Assembly: GCA_018105865.1 (NCBI GenBank)
Contig: CM030862.1
Coordinates: forward strand, 13,019,874-13,083,873
Reading direction: 5' to 3'
Origin: Metaphire vulgaris
Taxonomy: Eukaryota; Annelida; Clitellata; Crassiclitellata; Megascolecidae
DNA: 64,000 nt
The notes under the pieces were generated by a model. It saw only the letters and a list, made by a program, of their open reading frames with translations. It did not search any database and was not told the DNA's origin. The translations under genes were made by a program, and so were the position numbers. Positions 31,001 through 42,789 of the stretch are shown one piece after another; position 1 is the first letter of the stretch; each line of letters starts with the position of its first letter.

Positions 31001-31502
31001 AAATTGTTTGTTGCAGCCATTGCCATTTTGTCCACCTTACGGTGTGGCAATTCAACTTATCATTATTGTTGTCATCAACGTAGTTGTTGTGAAATGTTTG
31101 TTCCACTTGTGCTGTAGGAACGAGACATGGTGGTGACATCTGGTGGGCTTACGTGGTGGCGTGACTTCATCTGCGTTGCGTGCTACAACCTCCTTGACCA
31201 GAGAGATGAAGTACGAGACTATCGCTTATTACAACCGCTGTGCACTTTTTCAACTGACCATTTTATTTCTCATTTTCTTTTTGAGGTAAATTCGACCTCA
31301 CTTTTTGAATGGAGCGATCAGGTGATGATGATTATTGTTGAAGACATGTTTCTGATTTTTCTTTCTTTCTTTGGTTTATTATTTAATGTATTTTTGCCTT
31401 TAAGTGATTTTTGATGGTGACAGTATGATGATCATGATGATGGCTATGATGAGGATGAGAATTATGGTGATGGTGGTGATTATAATGATGGGGATGGTGA
31501 TT

Positions 31503-31570
<68 letters not shown>

Positions 31571-32314
31571 ATAGTGTTGCTTTTATAGATTCGGTTTTAT
31601 CCACGCGATTGCAAGCTGGACAATACTTTTGCACACGTTACGCGCATCCCGTCACAGGTCCTTCTGATGAACACATACATTGATCTACTCATCGTACTTT
31701 GCGCTGATTGCCACATCGTACTGTACAGCGTTCAACAGAAGAGAATTCAGCACAGTACGTTGTCACTGCATTTGCCATGCAGTTGTCTGTGTGTTTGTGT
31801 GTGTGTGTGTGTGTGTGTTTATGTAGAGGCATAAAAAACTAACTGATAATATGATACGGTGATATATGGGGATTAAGGTCTCATAAGAGAATGAATTTGT
31901 ATTTTCAAAGGTTTGCTGTTTATGAGACTAAACTGAACTCAAGGTTCTAGTTATTTTTATGGCTTTAAGTTTTGATGAATGTAAATGTAATATAAAGAGT
32001 TTGTGTTGATATTCTGTGTTTTTCTTATTCTAGTCTACTGAATTATTTTATTGCTGAGATTTTCCCTGTTGCTTTCCTCAGCTCCGACCATAGCCTTAAA
32101 CAAGATCCAGGAGTTTGCACTGAACAAGATCCAGGAATTTGCGATCGAGAACTTTGTACCTCATCCGGCCAACGTCGTTGCTCTCATGTTGACGTCTCTT
32201 CGAACAGACGCAGGTATTTAGCGCAAATTAATATTTTATTTATAAAAGATTTGGACTGTAGATTATTTCAAAATGTTAACTGTTTTAATCTTTAAATATT
32301 TCAACATGTTTTTT

Positions 32315-32369
<55 letters not shown>

Positions 32370-35300
32370 TATTATTATTATTATTTCAAGACAATTTCTT
32401 AAGTGCAGTAAACATGGCAATTGAGGCAAAGTCAAGAGCACTTTACAAAAACGAGATTAGTATTTTATTATTTATAAATGTAAAATGTATTTAGTTAATG
32501 CATGCAGTCCTGCAGATTTGGATATGATTTCGATGTTGCTGTATTGTAATTCATTAAACCTGTGAAGCTTCGTTCTGCTTTTGTCAGGTTCTGCAAAGGT
32601 TGCGTCCGAGTCAAAGGAGGCCGAGAGCATTCTCATTAACGTCGCCGGCCGTCTTCTACTCTTTCAGACTGATCGATCTGCCTCCGCTGGAAAGGCTGCA
32701 AACGATCGAGAAAAATGGGTGCGTGGGCTCTCCACCCACTCCCAATTTTTTAATATCAAGTCTCTTCCTAATCCTTTCAACTAATTGTGTATGCACAAAT
32801 TGTTATCGTATTTGTATTTTCGTTGATATTTGCTCTTAAATGATTTTTGCAATTGGGATCTGTTCTACCCTTGAGTTACACTTGTAAGTAAATAAGTAAG
32901 CAAGTAAAATACGATGAATTTATATGGTGCTTTTTTTAGAAAGCAGTACCTCAGTTGCTGCTTGTGTGAGTTGTATGGAATTTTCAGTTAGCATAACGTC
33001 AGAATTTAAATGTTTAGGAAGTACAGTAAATGCTATCTGCATTGAATTGCGTTGCATTCATTGTCTTTGTGTTTGGTTTCAGTTGACTTTTAATCCTCCT
33101 GTGATTGTGGCGTCATCTGTTGAGAGCATGTGGCTAAATGCACATTCGAGCCACTTGAAGCCACATCTCACTGAAGCCCTCTGGCTCGGCTGTGGTGCGG
33201 CTGGAATGAAGGTCTGTGCTGAGGGCTGTGTTTTATCAGACGCTATGCTTTTACATGTAGCTTGATTTCTACTAAAAAGCCTTTTTATTGAATGTGATTT
33301 TACATGTAGCATGGTTTCTATTTGAAGACCTTTGCTCAGTGTCATTGCAGTTTTTAAGACTGCTGTTCTGAAGATGTTTGTTTGTTTAATTATAAGTTAT
33401 GTTTGAATATCATGCTATTGGAAGTTTCCTTCTTGGTTTTATCATGATATTTGTTCTCACTTAAGTTAAAGAGGTATTGTGAATTGCTAGGTATGGCTTC
33501 CCCTTCAGCCAAAGGACGAGGGAATCAAGAGCAAAGGGTTTCTCTCGAAGCGAATCATGTTGCCATTCACCATTGACATCTATCCACTTGGTAAGTTGAC
33601 GTTTCCAAAAAGTGAATTAGAAAAGGCAGATATTTTGTACCGATTTCTCCGTCCTTAAAGGTTCTGGAGTGGATTGTTTTTTGCTGAGAAAGTTTTTTTG
33701 GAACTTTTTTAATTTTTTAGCAATGCTCTTCGAAGCTGGAATCATTCTCGGGGCCAACAGTGAGTCAGTGTCGTATCCGTCGCACGGGGACGCACCGGAC
33801 GATTGTTGGCCATACCTTCAACTAGAGAGAACGGTGAATTGTTACCACTGTTATTTCAATGCGTTTAATGTATGGTCAGGGGTTCTGTGGTGGCACTATG
33901 CTTTTTTAAATACAACAAAATATTCTGGTTATATTTTTAGAAAGAGGCTGATGGCTCATTAGCTGATTTTTGGCGTTTTGTTTTTGATTTGTTGTATTCA
34001 GCTTTCTATTGCTTCGTCAATTGATATTTTTTTCTTATATAGTGTTTACTTGTTATTTAACAGAGTCAAGTTTATCTGCATCATATTCTTCGTCAACTTC
34101 TCCGTCGGAAGTAAGTTTTATGTAATGAAAAATTTCAAAATTTCAACCACTTATTTTGCATTAAATTTAGCAGGTTTTATATTGACTCTCTGTACGATTA
34201 AGCTTCTAGAAATTTTAGCCATTTAATGCTATTCTGTTTGTCCAATTTTCTAAAGAATTATTTACTTGATTAGACCGTGATTTTTTCTTGATAATGCAGC
34301 ATAAAGAGTTTGACTTTTTAAATGAATTGGTGCATTGTTTGTAGCCTCGGTGTGCATGCGTTGGAGGTAGCGAGAAGTTGCACGGATCTTCCATATTTTC
34401 CTCATGTCCTGGAGCTGCTCATTCATGAAGTTTTGGAAGAGGAAGCAACATCAAAAGAACCAATTCCAGGTGACCACTGCCAATTAATTTTCTCCATTTA
34501 CCATACTTTACTCCGCGCACAGCATGCGCCTGCGTTTGATGTGCAACACACGTAGACGATATCTATGCTTTGCCCATTACGCATGTAGATAGGTAAAGTT
34601 TTGTTGCTGTAATTAAACTGTTGCATCTTTTGATTTTGTGTTTTTTTGTTACTGTTTTTTTGCGTGTGAACTATTTCGGTTTCCTTCATTGATGTCAGTG
34701 ATATTTTTATTCGAGCGCAATATTTGTTTCTGTTTTAGATGCTCTGTTGCCGAGGGTCGTCGCGTTTGTTGAAGAGTTTCCCGAATATCTGCAGACGATA
34801 GCTCACTGTGCCCGGAAGTCGGATGTTGCTGTGTGGCAGTATTTCTTTACGGTTGTCGGTAATCCGGTGGATCTATTCCAGGTGAGGCATAGTTGTGGGC
34901 TGATGATGTGTTCCTATTTTGCTGTTTCCTCAAATGAGGTAACGCGGTAATGCTTGATTTGCTGACATCCATGTCCACTAGGTACTTGTTGATCGATAAT
35001 ATAATTACAGGTCTTGGTAGTGAAATGTCTGCATTTATTCTTGTTCTTTTTAGGAATGCTTGATGTCAAAAAGACTTTACACGGCTGCTTCCTATCTGAT
35101 TATCCTTCAGAACCTGGAAAAGTCTTGTCTTGCGAGACAGGTCAGGTCTTTATTCGAGTCTGTCGATGATCTTTGCTGACATCAGTAGTTGTGTGACATT
35201 AGTGATGAGTGTAACGTTCAGAGCACTCGAGTAGTTAATCAATCGAGTGGACTTTCCATTGCTTATCTGGTTTGCATTTCAGAGCATTTCATAATTTATG

Positions 35301-38271
35301 TAGCACCAGTGTGGTGTTGGTAAATCTTGGGTCTTGTGTTTATTTTTGTTTAGCATGCATCTCTGCTTCTCGATGCGGCGCTGGAGCAGTTTGCGTGGGA
35401 TTTGGCTCGGGACCTCATTCGTTTTCTATCTGCCATCGGTTGGTTGTAATGTAGTAATGTAACATAGCATTTGCCGCTTTTATTTCTACTCGGTTACCAA
35501 TGAGCAGTTAATATATGGAATCATTCTAAGTAATGTTTCATTCATTTGCCAACTGACTATTATTTTATATTATTGACTACTGACACATTATATTGTATTT
35601 ATTCAGAGACGTTAGCTGGCAATGCTGTGTTGTGTTCTCTTAAAAATTTCACCCTTTAAAAATAATTCTGCAGTGGTTTTTTCATTGGGCCATTTCTTAG
35701 CGTGGAATGGCAAGTGAAATAAACGGAAGTAACTGATGAACTGTGCTGTCAAAGAGCATTGTAAGAATATTTTCTATTCAGCCTTTATAGAACAACGTGC
35801 ATTTATAATACGTGTACGTATGGGTGGATGTGTTGTGGAATGCATCAGTATCCGCAGAGTTTGACTTATCCGTATCTTGCGGAATTTTGACGAATTCTGA
35901 TTTCTGCCAACTTTGCAGATCCAGCGGACGACGAAGAGTCGTCGACCGCGATGCGCCGCGTTCGACAGAACAGTACCAGCAAGTACCCGGTCCATTATCC
36001 GTCACCCCCCGTCACTCCAGAAGATTCCGACCCTTACATGTACCCTCCGGTCGTCCGAGGTCGAAGCATTAGCAAGGACGACCCTGGAAAAGACTCGACC
36101 AAAGCTAAGGAAAAATCAAAGACATTTGCCAGGGGCGACAGCTTTGCAGGATCAAAAAGGTACAATCAGACTTGGCTATGAGACATTCTATATGGATGGT
36201 TCAATGAATGAATGAAAGAAAATGAATGAATGAATGAATGAATGAATGAAAGAATGAAAGAAAGAAAGAATGAATGGTTTGAATTGAGGTATAGCTTTAA
36301 TGCCACTGCCATTCTGTCAGATTTGTCATACAGGTGATGCTAATTATATCTGGCATGATCAGGAGTGGTTTGAAATGTTAATAAATAGGTTTGACTATTT
36401 TTTAGTTTGCATCTTTTCTCCTTTGTTGTGGATTGCCATTAGGTGCTATATTTCATTTGTGTTTCTTTCATTAAGTTTGCTTCCATAAACAAAGCTGCAT
36501 GTGCTATTTTAGAATAAGATATGGCCAATCTAGATTGTGGCAATAATGTTGTATTTGGTAGAAATTTGATAGAATTGCCATGGATATGATTTATTAGTGC
36601 TGGTATTTTGCTTTGTTTCTTGTGCTCTTCCAGTCGGCATACGTCTGGCGGATTGGACAGTCCAGATAAGATGAACGTGGACGCCATCTTGAATCGTCAT
36701 GCGTGTCGTCTGCTCTCCTCCTATCGTCTCTTTGACCTTGCGTGCTTTGCGGCCAACCTGGAAGACTACCAGCTGGTTAGCTGGCTGCGAAAAGAGAGGT
36801 TGGAACCGTTGAAACTGTGCAACTTTGACGCAGAAATGATAGAGCTTCTATTGAAAGAAATGTACAGGGTGGCGCAAAAAAACCCGGACTTATCAATCAC
36901 ATTTGGGTTTGCATTTGATATAGTCCGGGTTTTTTTTTGCGCCACCCTGTACATGTGTTTATTATTCAGTGCTTATAATTCCTGGTAGAGACCCCAATGA
37001 TTGAGACATAGATCAATGTCACTGTATGAATTGTGCAATGCTAAATGAATCAGTGTGTTATTTTTGCTTGATCGTTAACGGAGAATGAGATTTTGCAGGA
37101 ACAATAGAGCAGTCACAGCGGGTGTGCATATATTATGATTGTTCAAAAGAGGCGTTGTATAAATGTTCTGTTGCATTAAAACACAGCAGCCAAGAAGTTC
37201 AGACGTTACCGTTAACTTCATCGTTGATTGGTTCTGTCGCTTTTCAACTTGGTCCGATCTTTTGTGATAGTAGCTGATGAAGTGTTTTTGTGGTAACCAG
37301 GTTGCGTTCAGCAAAAATCGATGATTTTGTGAGTGCCTTGAAGAAGCTGCACGAAGACTTTCACTGGCCGTTGCCAATCCTTTCCCTCGGTGCCTTGCGT
37401 CATATTTCGTCAGGTTGGTTGTCTTTCTCAAAGTAGTTTAAATTTGAAACAGTTCAGTCCGGTCAAACATAGTTTGTGCCACTTTCTAGGAACTTTAAAC
37501 TTTACTTGTATGGTGCATAGGGTTTTCTTAGTGATGTTTTTTTGCTGACTTTTAATATTTGTTTTTTTTTGTCGCAGTTGCAAGTTTGGAATCTCATTCG
37601 AGCCTAATGGACCAAGGAAGTCAGCGATCGAAACTCGAAGGTCTGGAGGCGTCGAGCGCGTCCTCAAGTGCCGACAAACTGACGTCGAACTCTGCCAACG
37701 TCAGCGACACCGACGCCGTCGGAGCCAGGCAGGGTGCTTATCCATTTTGCTTTTTTCGGTGATCTGTTATTTTTCGGGTTTAACGCGACCGTTGGCGTCT
37801 CGTTATATGCCGTGGATCGAATGAATGTTGATGGGTTACGTTTTCAGAGGATGGTAGTTTGCCTCCAGCCGAATATTCGGACGCTGGTTCCCTGTTGGAA
37901 GAAGTTGATAGCGTCGACTCGAGCTCGTGGTCGGACGCCGTCTATCTGTCGGAACTCGATCAGCTCAGCGTAGACTTGGTGAACCGAGGACCAGCAGAAT
38001 CAGACTTGAGACTTCGGTATGAGAACATTCGGGTTTTCCTTCTGCATTCTTGTGCTTTCATCCATGCATACAGTCATGTGCGTTTAATATCTTTTCTTTT
38101 TAATGGTTTCTTTTTATAGTTTTGTATAATTTCTTTGCCTTGGATTTCATTCCATGCCTTATATTAAACTCCTGTTCATGTTAGCTCCCTTTAACATAGC
38201 ACAAATTGAGCAGTTCTCCTAATATAGAAGTAACTAGGTTTGACTATTATACTGACTAGGATACATACATA

Positions 38272-38318
<47 letters not shown>

Positions 38319-38833
38319 CATAATAATAATAAAAATAATTGTAATAATAATACATATATATATACATATTTATACGCAGGGCTGTACATCATCACATTTT
38401 ATACAAACATTTCAGTTGATTTATTATTACGCAATCTTATTAATATTATTTGAAATATTTATTTGCTTAAATAAGTATTTTTATTCTGTTATTGTGTTTA
38501 TTCATCTGGGTCCTTTTGCAGTTATCTCTTTCAAATTCTCGTTGAGGCTGGATGCCTGGAGTGGTCCGCGCTGTTGACACTTATACTCCGTGACTCGGTA
38601 CTCTTTCTTCGAGTACTGACCATGGCCAGTCAGACCGATGCGCCACCTGAGGCCATTGTACGGCTGAACAATGGCCTTGCTGCGTTTGAGACGTGGACAA
38701 ACACAGACTGGTGGGCAAGATAACATTAGGTTCTTCGTTATTCCGAGATCTACTTTGGCTTCTTACAGTCTTCTGAATCTTTTGCGATTATAAAAGACAA
38801 TGCGAACTGTACAGTATTATCTAATAGGATTTC

Positions 38834-38881
<48 letters not shown>

Positions 38882-38940
38882 GGCTTTATTATTATTATGG
38901 TGGCTTTATTATTATTATGGTGGCTTCTTTAGTACTATTG

Positions 38941-38986
<46 letters not shown>

Positions 38987-39505
38987 GACTATTATTATGA
39001 CTATTATTATTATTCCTTCTTTGTGTACTGTTTGATGCTGTGCTTGTCACGAATAAAGATTATTATTATGACTATTATTATTATGGTTCTTATTATTATT
39101 ATTATTATTATGATCATCATCATCATCACCGAACCAGTCACTGTCATGTCAGCAACTGCCATTTTTATGCTTTGAAAGTCGATGTTTAATGTGAAGATGC
39201 TTTGTTGATGATATGGCTGAGGTTGTCTTCTGTTTAGTCCTGGTTATCGACCGTTTCAAATTGGTCTCCAGCCTCACATTGCAATTCTCAAGGACATCAA
39301 GCCGAAGAGTTGTACGTCGACGCAGCGCATCAACCTCCCGAAGTGTACCAACAGCTTCGCACTTGACGAAAGTTTCTCAAAGTTCGGTCGGTCGAGCGAA
39401 AACGAGGTCGGGTCGCAGCTGAAGTGCGAACGCAACATGACCGACGCCGCCGACGTTAACCATTCGGGTCAGGAAAAGAGCGACCAGGGCTGTGTCGTGT
39501 CGTAG
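22613..39505 (+). CDS. RIC1: RIC1, RAB6A GEF complex subunit
   Basis: With RGP1, RIC1 activates RAB6 on the Golgi. Thirty-two exons: 22613-22750, 24255-24362, 25134-25219, 25626-25730, 26050-26195, 26714-26847, 27281-27372, 27865-27953, 28157-28301, 28715-28769, 28947-29162, 29895-30095, 30420-30530, 31118-31210, 31589-31754, 32082-32213, 32588-32718, 33083-33211, 33491-33590, 33721-33833, 34064-34110, 34345-34469, 34739-34881, 35054-35140, 35354-35438, 35919-36159, 36634-36798, 37301-37413, 37578-37733, 37848-38016, 38522-38710, 39238-39505. They total 4278 nt (1425 aa; human about 1423), all GT-AG and in phase. MYFAVGWPK starts the N-terminal beta-propeller. [20 protein letters not shown] and [10 protein letters not shown] mark the RIC1 domain. 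Exon 16 carries a 24-bp tandem duplication. Exon 27 has an alternative in-phase donor at 36861 beside a MITE. Confidence 0.97.
23440..23590. repeat. Possible SINE-like repeat
   Basis: AACGCTATAACATAGC, AGCGATTTACAGATG and GTGCGTCTTGAGGGC resemble the 3' regions of dispersed SINE/LINE families and the phrase CAGGTGTGTCTTAAGACC at 43212. In RIC1 intron 1; weak. Confidence 0.35.
24955..25068 (+). repeat. SINE/LINE-tail repeat with (AAT)n
   Basis: AAAGCGCTCTTGTCTTTGGC ... GCGCTATATAAATTGTC, ending in (AAT)n. The same phrase order occurs at 59285-59362. The GCGCTATATAAA-microsatellite ending is typical of retroposon 3' tails. Confidence 0.65.
31430..31570 (+). repeat. (GAT)n array in RIC1 intron 14
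   Basis: Imperfect GATGATGG-type units pass into about 23 perfect GAT units, ending 18 bases before the exon 15 acceptor (AG at 31587-31588). Confidence 0.9.
32318..32388 (+). repeat. (TTA)n microsatellite
   Basis: About 23 TTA units with one CTA interruption, RIC1 intron 16. Confidence 0.9.
36203..36275 (+). repeat. (GAAT)n microsatellite
   Basis: Imperfect GAAT/GAAA tetranucleotides in RIC1 intron 26. Confidence 0.85.
36865..36949. mobile_element. Tc1/mariner-type MITE, TA duplication
   Basis: A near-perfect foldback: the left arm CAGGGTGGCGCAAAA continues to CCGGACT and is mirrored on the right, with two extra bases in the A/T run. TA duplications sit at 36863-36864 and 36950-36951. At 85 bp it has no coding capacity. 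It lies 64 bp downstream of the RIC1 exon 27 donor, and its left boundary creates a GTACAG sequence. Confidence 0.92.
38272..38345 (+). repeat. (AAT)n microsatellite
   Basis: About 17 AAT units followed by interrupted CAT, AAA and TAA variants, RIC1 intron 30. Confidence 0.85.
38829..39130 (+). repeat. Compound (TTA)n region
   Basis: Several TTA arrays separated by TGGCTT and TGAC phrases, then (ATC)n. Embedded at 39018-39055 is TGTACTGTTTGATGCTG followed by CACGAATAAAGA, resembling a retroposon 3' tail. RIC1 intron 31. Confidence 0.8.
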
Positions 39506-40979
39506 GGCATCAGAAGGGTGGTGCTGGACTTGTGCGCAGAACTGTGCTTATTGTACGATAATGGGTCAACAGTGTTTAAATGGTGGCTTCTTCAGTACGT
39601 GGTGGGCTGTGGCCTGTAATTCTGTCGGTCTGGTTTCAGCAAGACGAGATTTTCACAGTTGTGGACTTGGAAACGAGTTTAGCGGGCGAACGGTAGTTGA
39701 CAGAAATGTAATCGAGTAGCTTTGCAATATTTGAGCATGTCCAATGATCTGACCAGTAGTTTTTTTGTGCTCGTAAACCATATTCTTGCGAGTACAAATT
39801 ATGCAAGTATGTAATGTATGACCTTCGAAAATCTAATCTTAATTATTCTAAGACAGTCACAGTTTTAATGTGTCATAGGATGGCCTGGCCAATTCGGAAA
39901 CAGTGTAGGATTGTGAAACTGCATAAAATGCACGAGATATTTATTGAAATATGGCATTGGGATGCCTCATTAGTCTTGGTTTACGATTGTAAAGTTCGGT
40001 TTACGGCGTAATGGTACCAGCACAGCTGTGCTTGCAGTCATTTCACAGCAGCAATTAATGCTAGCAGGATAGGTTTGTAAAATGTGACGATGAATTAGCG
40101 AACATATATATGTACAATGTGTTACAATTATAGACAGATTCTGGTGCACGGAAGAAGTACAAAGGTTTTTCCATACATTTACTAGGAACTTTGAATAAAC
40201 TGATTTGTACTGTCTTTGCTCATTGTTCTAATTATGTGTTAGATGGTGCTGCTTGTGGAAAGCTAAATGATGCCGCTGTGTTGTTGTAATGCTTTCGTGT
40301 TTTTCTTGTAGAAATTTATAATTGTGATTAAATAGTTAGAATGTGGGGAAAGGGGCTGATTTGATGCCCTTGTCGTGAAATACCGTCTGAGGTTGTCTGT
40401 GTGTGAAATGTTCAATTTTTGTGAGATTTTTAAGTAGATTTAAGTGTGATTTCACAGATTTTTGTGTATTAAGACTGATTTCCGGGTATTTCTTGTGAAA
40501 TTTAATGTTATTTTCTGTGACAGAACACAACTGCATGTCTGACGTTTGTGAATTTAGTGGTCGTATTTTGGTGAAGGGATTACTTCTAGCGTCCATGTAA
40601 CCACTCAAAACAACTTGTACTCAATAATTTCCATGTTATCAGTTAATGCAAATGAAAAATTCCTGTTCATGTAAAGTAGATAACTTGTAGGCCTTTGATT
40701 TCTGTATTATGTATTTTCTGGATAATTTGACATGTCGTTGCCATGGTGACTCAGCTGTGTAAAGCACTGTTTGAATACTAAGGTCTGTTGTCTGAGATAA
40801 AGTCAGGAAGCTGTGGATGCCAGAATGGACGGGGCATTAATATGGGGTGGGTGGGCATTATTATTAAAAATTCCTTATAAATTGGTAGTTATGTATAAAT
40901 TTATATATGACAACTGTGGAGCCTGTTGGAATGCACTGTGTATTTATTTAAAATTAAATGATTTTATTAAATCTTTTCT
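39506..40979 (+). other. RIC1 3' UTR and flank
   Basis: No coding exon. An AATAAA at 40194-40199 fits a polyadenylation signal about 690 bp after the RIC1 stop. The remainder is AT-rich and unassigned. Confidence 0.5.
40194..40199 (+). terminator. Likely RIC1 polyadenylation signal
   Basis: Canonical AATAAA in an otherwise unannotated 3' flank, followed within 40 bp by GT-rich sequence (TTTGTACTGTC). Confidence 0.5.
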
Positions 40980-41065
40980 CGACATATGCTGATTTCAGGG
41001 ACGTCATTTGGGGGGCAGGGGTCGTCCCCCTCCCCAAATGACGCCCCTGAAATCAGCATATGTCG
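40980..41065. repeat. 34-bp-arm foldback palindrome
   Basis: Arms starting CGACATATGCTGATTTCAGG and extending through CGTCATTTGGGG are inverted around a loop of about 18 bp, with a single mismatch between arms. Probably an inverted pair of MITE ends (GGGGCGTCATTTGGGG). Confidence 0.9.
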
Positions 41066-41104
41066 AAAAACAAAGCAGTAGGCCTATTACAGATGGCGGG
41101 ACAA

Positions 41105-41310
41105 CAAAGATTGCTTACTAACACCATCAAAAGAAGACGAACTGGATTAGAAATTGGATTGAACTGGATTGCTTAGAGGAGAAACATTGCTTAGAAAACA
41201 GTAATTGAGGGAAGTATATGAAGAAGAAAAGACAAAAGGAAGGCCAAGGAGAATACCATTGGACTGGATGATGAAAACGGATGAACAGCGTTACAAAACA
41301 AAATAATCAA
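41105..41310 (+). mobile_element. LINE C-terminal fragment
   Basis: Reads RRRTGLEIGLNWIA with stops, then EEEKTKGRPRRIPLDWMMK and TDEQRY. This resembles the terminal WIGH...GRPR...WLDD region of invertebrate LINE proteins. Degenerate. Confidence 0.7.
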
Positions 41311-42176
41311 ACAATAGGAAATTTCATGGAATACTACTTACTACAATGGAAAAAAGCATGACAAAAAGGTCATCACTGCCACATTTTGACATTCAATGAG
41401 CAAAAAAGGGAAAACCTGGTCATCACCACAAAAAATAACCTTGTTGGGACCTGTCATTGATCTTGGGGGGGGGGGGGTAAAATTTCTTTGACGTAATTAT
41501 GGGGAGGGGTTAAGTGAAAGTTGACAGTTGTTGACAAGGGGAGGGGGTCAAAAATTGCCCAAAAATTGTTGACATAATTAATGGGCAGCCCCTTTTTAAA
41601 AGTTTGCCAGGAACATACCTTTTTTACTCGTCTTTAAAATCCTATTAGATATGCCAAATCGCTTAACCGCAGTGCGTCCTTGGAATTTGATGAGAGATTC
41701 TCTATTTATTGTTTGTGGAGTTCCAGAGCAAAATGGTCGGGATAGGCTTTCACTGTCTTATTGCAAAATAAGATTTTAAAAAAATGCCTGCAGGCTACGA
41801 AAACTTAGATTTTTAGGACCGTGTAGCGACAACAAATCTATGGTATTTTGTATTTCATGTGATGAGCTGATATATCGTTCTCATTGGAATTTTCGTGCGA
41901 TTTTCTGCGATTTCGAAACTAAATTTTGCCAAAAATGTCGCTGGTCGACGCCCACAGGCGTGAGACAAGATCTCTTTATACAATCATAGTTATTTACTTT
42001 ATCTTAATTGTTGTAATTTATGACTTTTGTAGTGTGTTATGTTTTGATGATTTAATATCGTGGGTTAATTTGAAAAATCTAGTCCTAAACTTCTGTAGCT
42101 CCACTTAATGATGCACAGGAGCATCAACCGATGGCACACCAAATCCAAATAATTAAAGATCCAGGTCAAATCTAGG
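41311..42176. other. Intergenic, no gene seen
   Basis: Contains a G11 homopolymer at 41465-41475 and, at 42100-42160, a fragment of the CATCAACCGATGGCACACCAA repeat also present at 12520 and 43105. Confidence 0.4.
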
Positions 42177-42343
42177 CAGGGTTTAATCTAGGCCATTTCC
42201 GTGGGAACATTTCCCTTTCCCCCGAAAATTTCTAATTCCCCCGGAAATGTTGGCATACTACATCAACTAACAGCAGCCCCCTAGCTGACTTTCCCTCGGC
42301 CTTGTCAGTTTCCCCAGGAGTCCAGAGTCTAGATTAAACACTG
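42177..42343. mobile_element. hAT-like MITE, family TTTATTCTAG, copy D (diverged)
   Basis: Left end CAGGGTTTAATCTAGGCC, right end GTCTAGATTAAACACTG; the TTAATCTAG core replaces TTATTCTAG. The flanks AATCTAGG and AATCCAGA match at six of eight positions. Confidence 0.65.
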
Positions 42344-42670
42344 AATCCAGATTATCTGGCCAGACAAACAGGTGACAGTCTATGGTGGATGAGCCAGGTC
42401 AAAAAGATGGGGGTTTAATCTTTTTCTAAAAATCTGTAATGCATTTGCAATGCGCACATGTTGAGGCAATGAGTTCCATAGTTTCGGGTCAGCCATTTAG
42501 AAGGCACGAGAACCAAGAACTGTCCAAGTATGGGAGAGGGAGAGAACTATTGCAGATGAGGATCTGGTCAATTGTTTGTCTGCACAGAAAGTATTGAAAG
42601 ATGGCAACTAAGTTCCTTGTAATCAAGTGTTTTGTATACCTAAAGACAGATTTTAAAGTCTATTTATTTA
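42344..42670. repeat. Dispersed repeat region (SINE/LINE 3'-like)
   Basis: GAGTTCCATAGTTTCGGG and AATGCGCACATGTTGAGGCA are phrases common to retroposon-derived repeats. Parts are echoed at 43260-43300 (TATCCCATAGCCTGAGATC). Class unresolved. Confidence 0.4.
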
Positions 42671-42789
42671 TTTATGATGAAATCATCATGTTGATATTAT
42701 TATTTATCCTTTCTTTATTTGGAAGCCAGTGAAGACCCTTAACTATATATAATATATAACTATATATTGCCTGTTATTGTAATAGAAAA

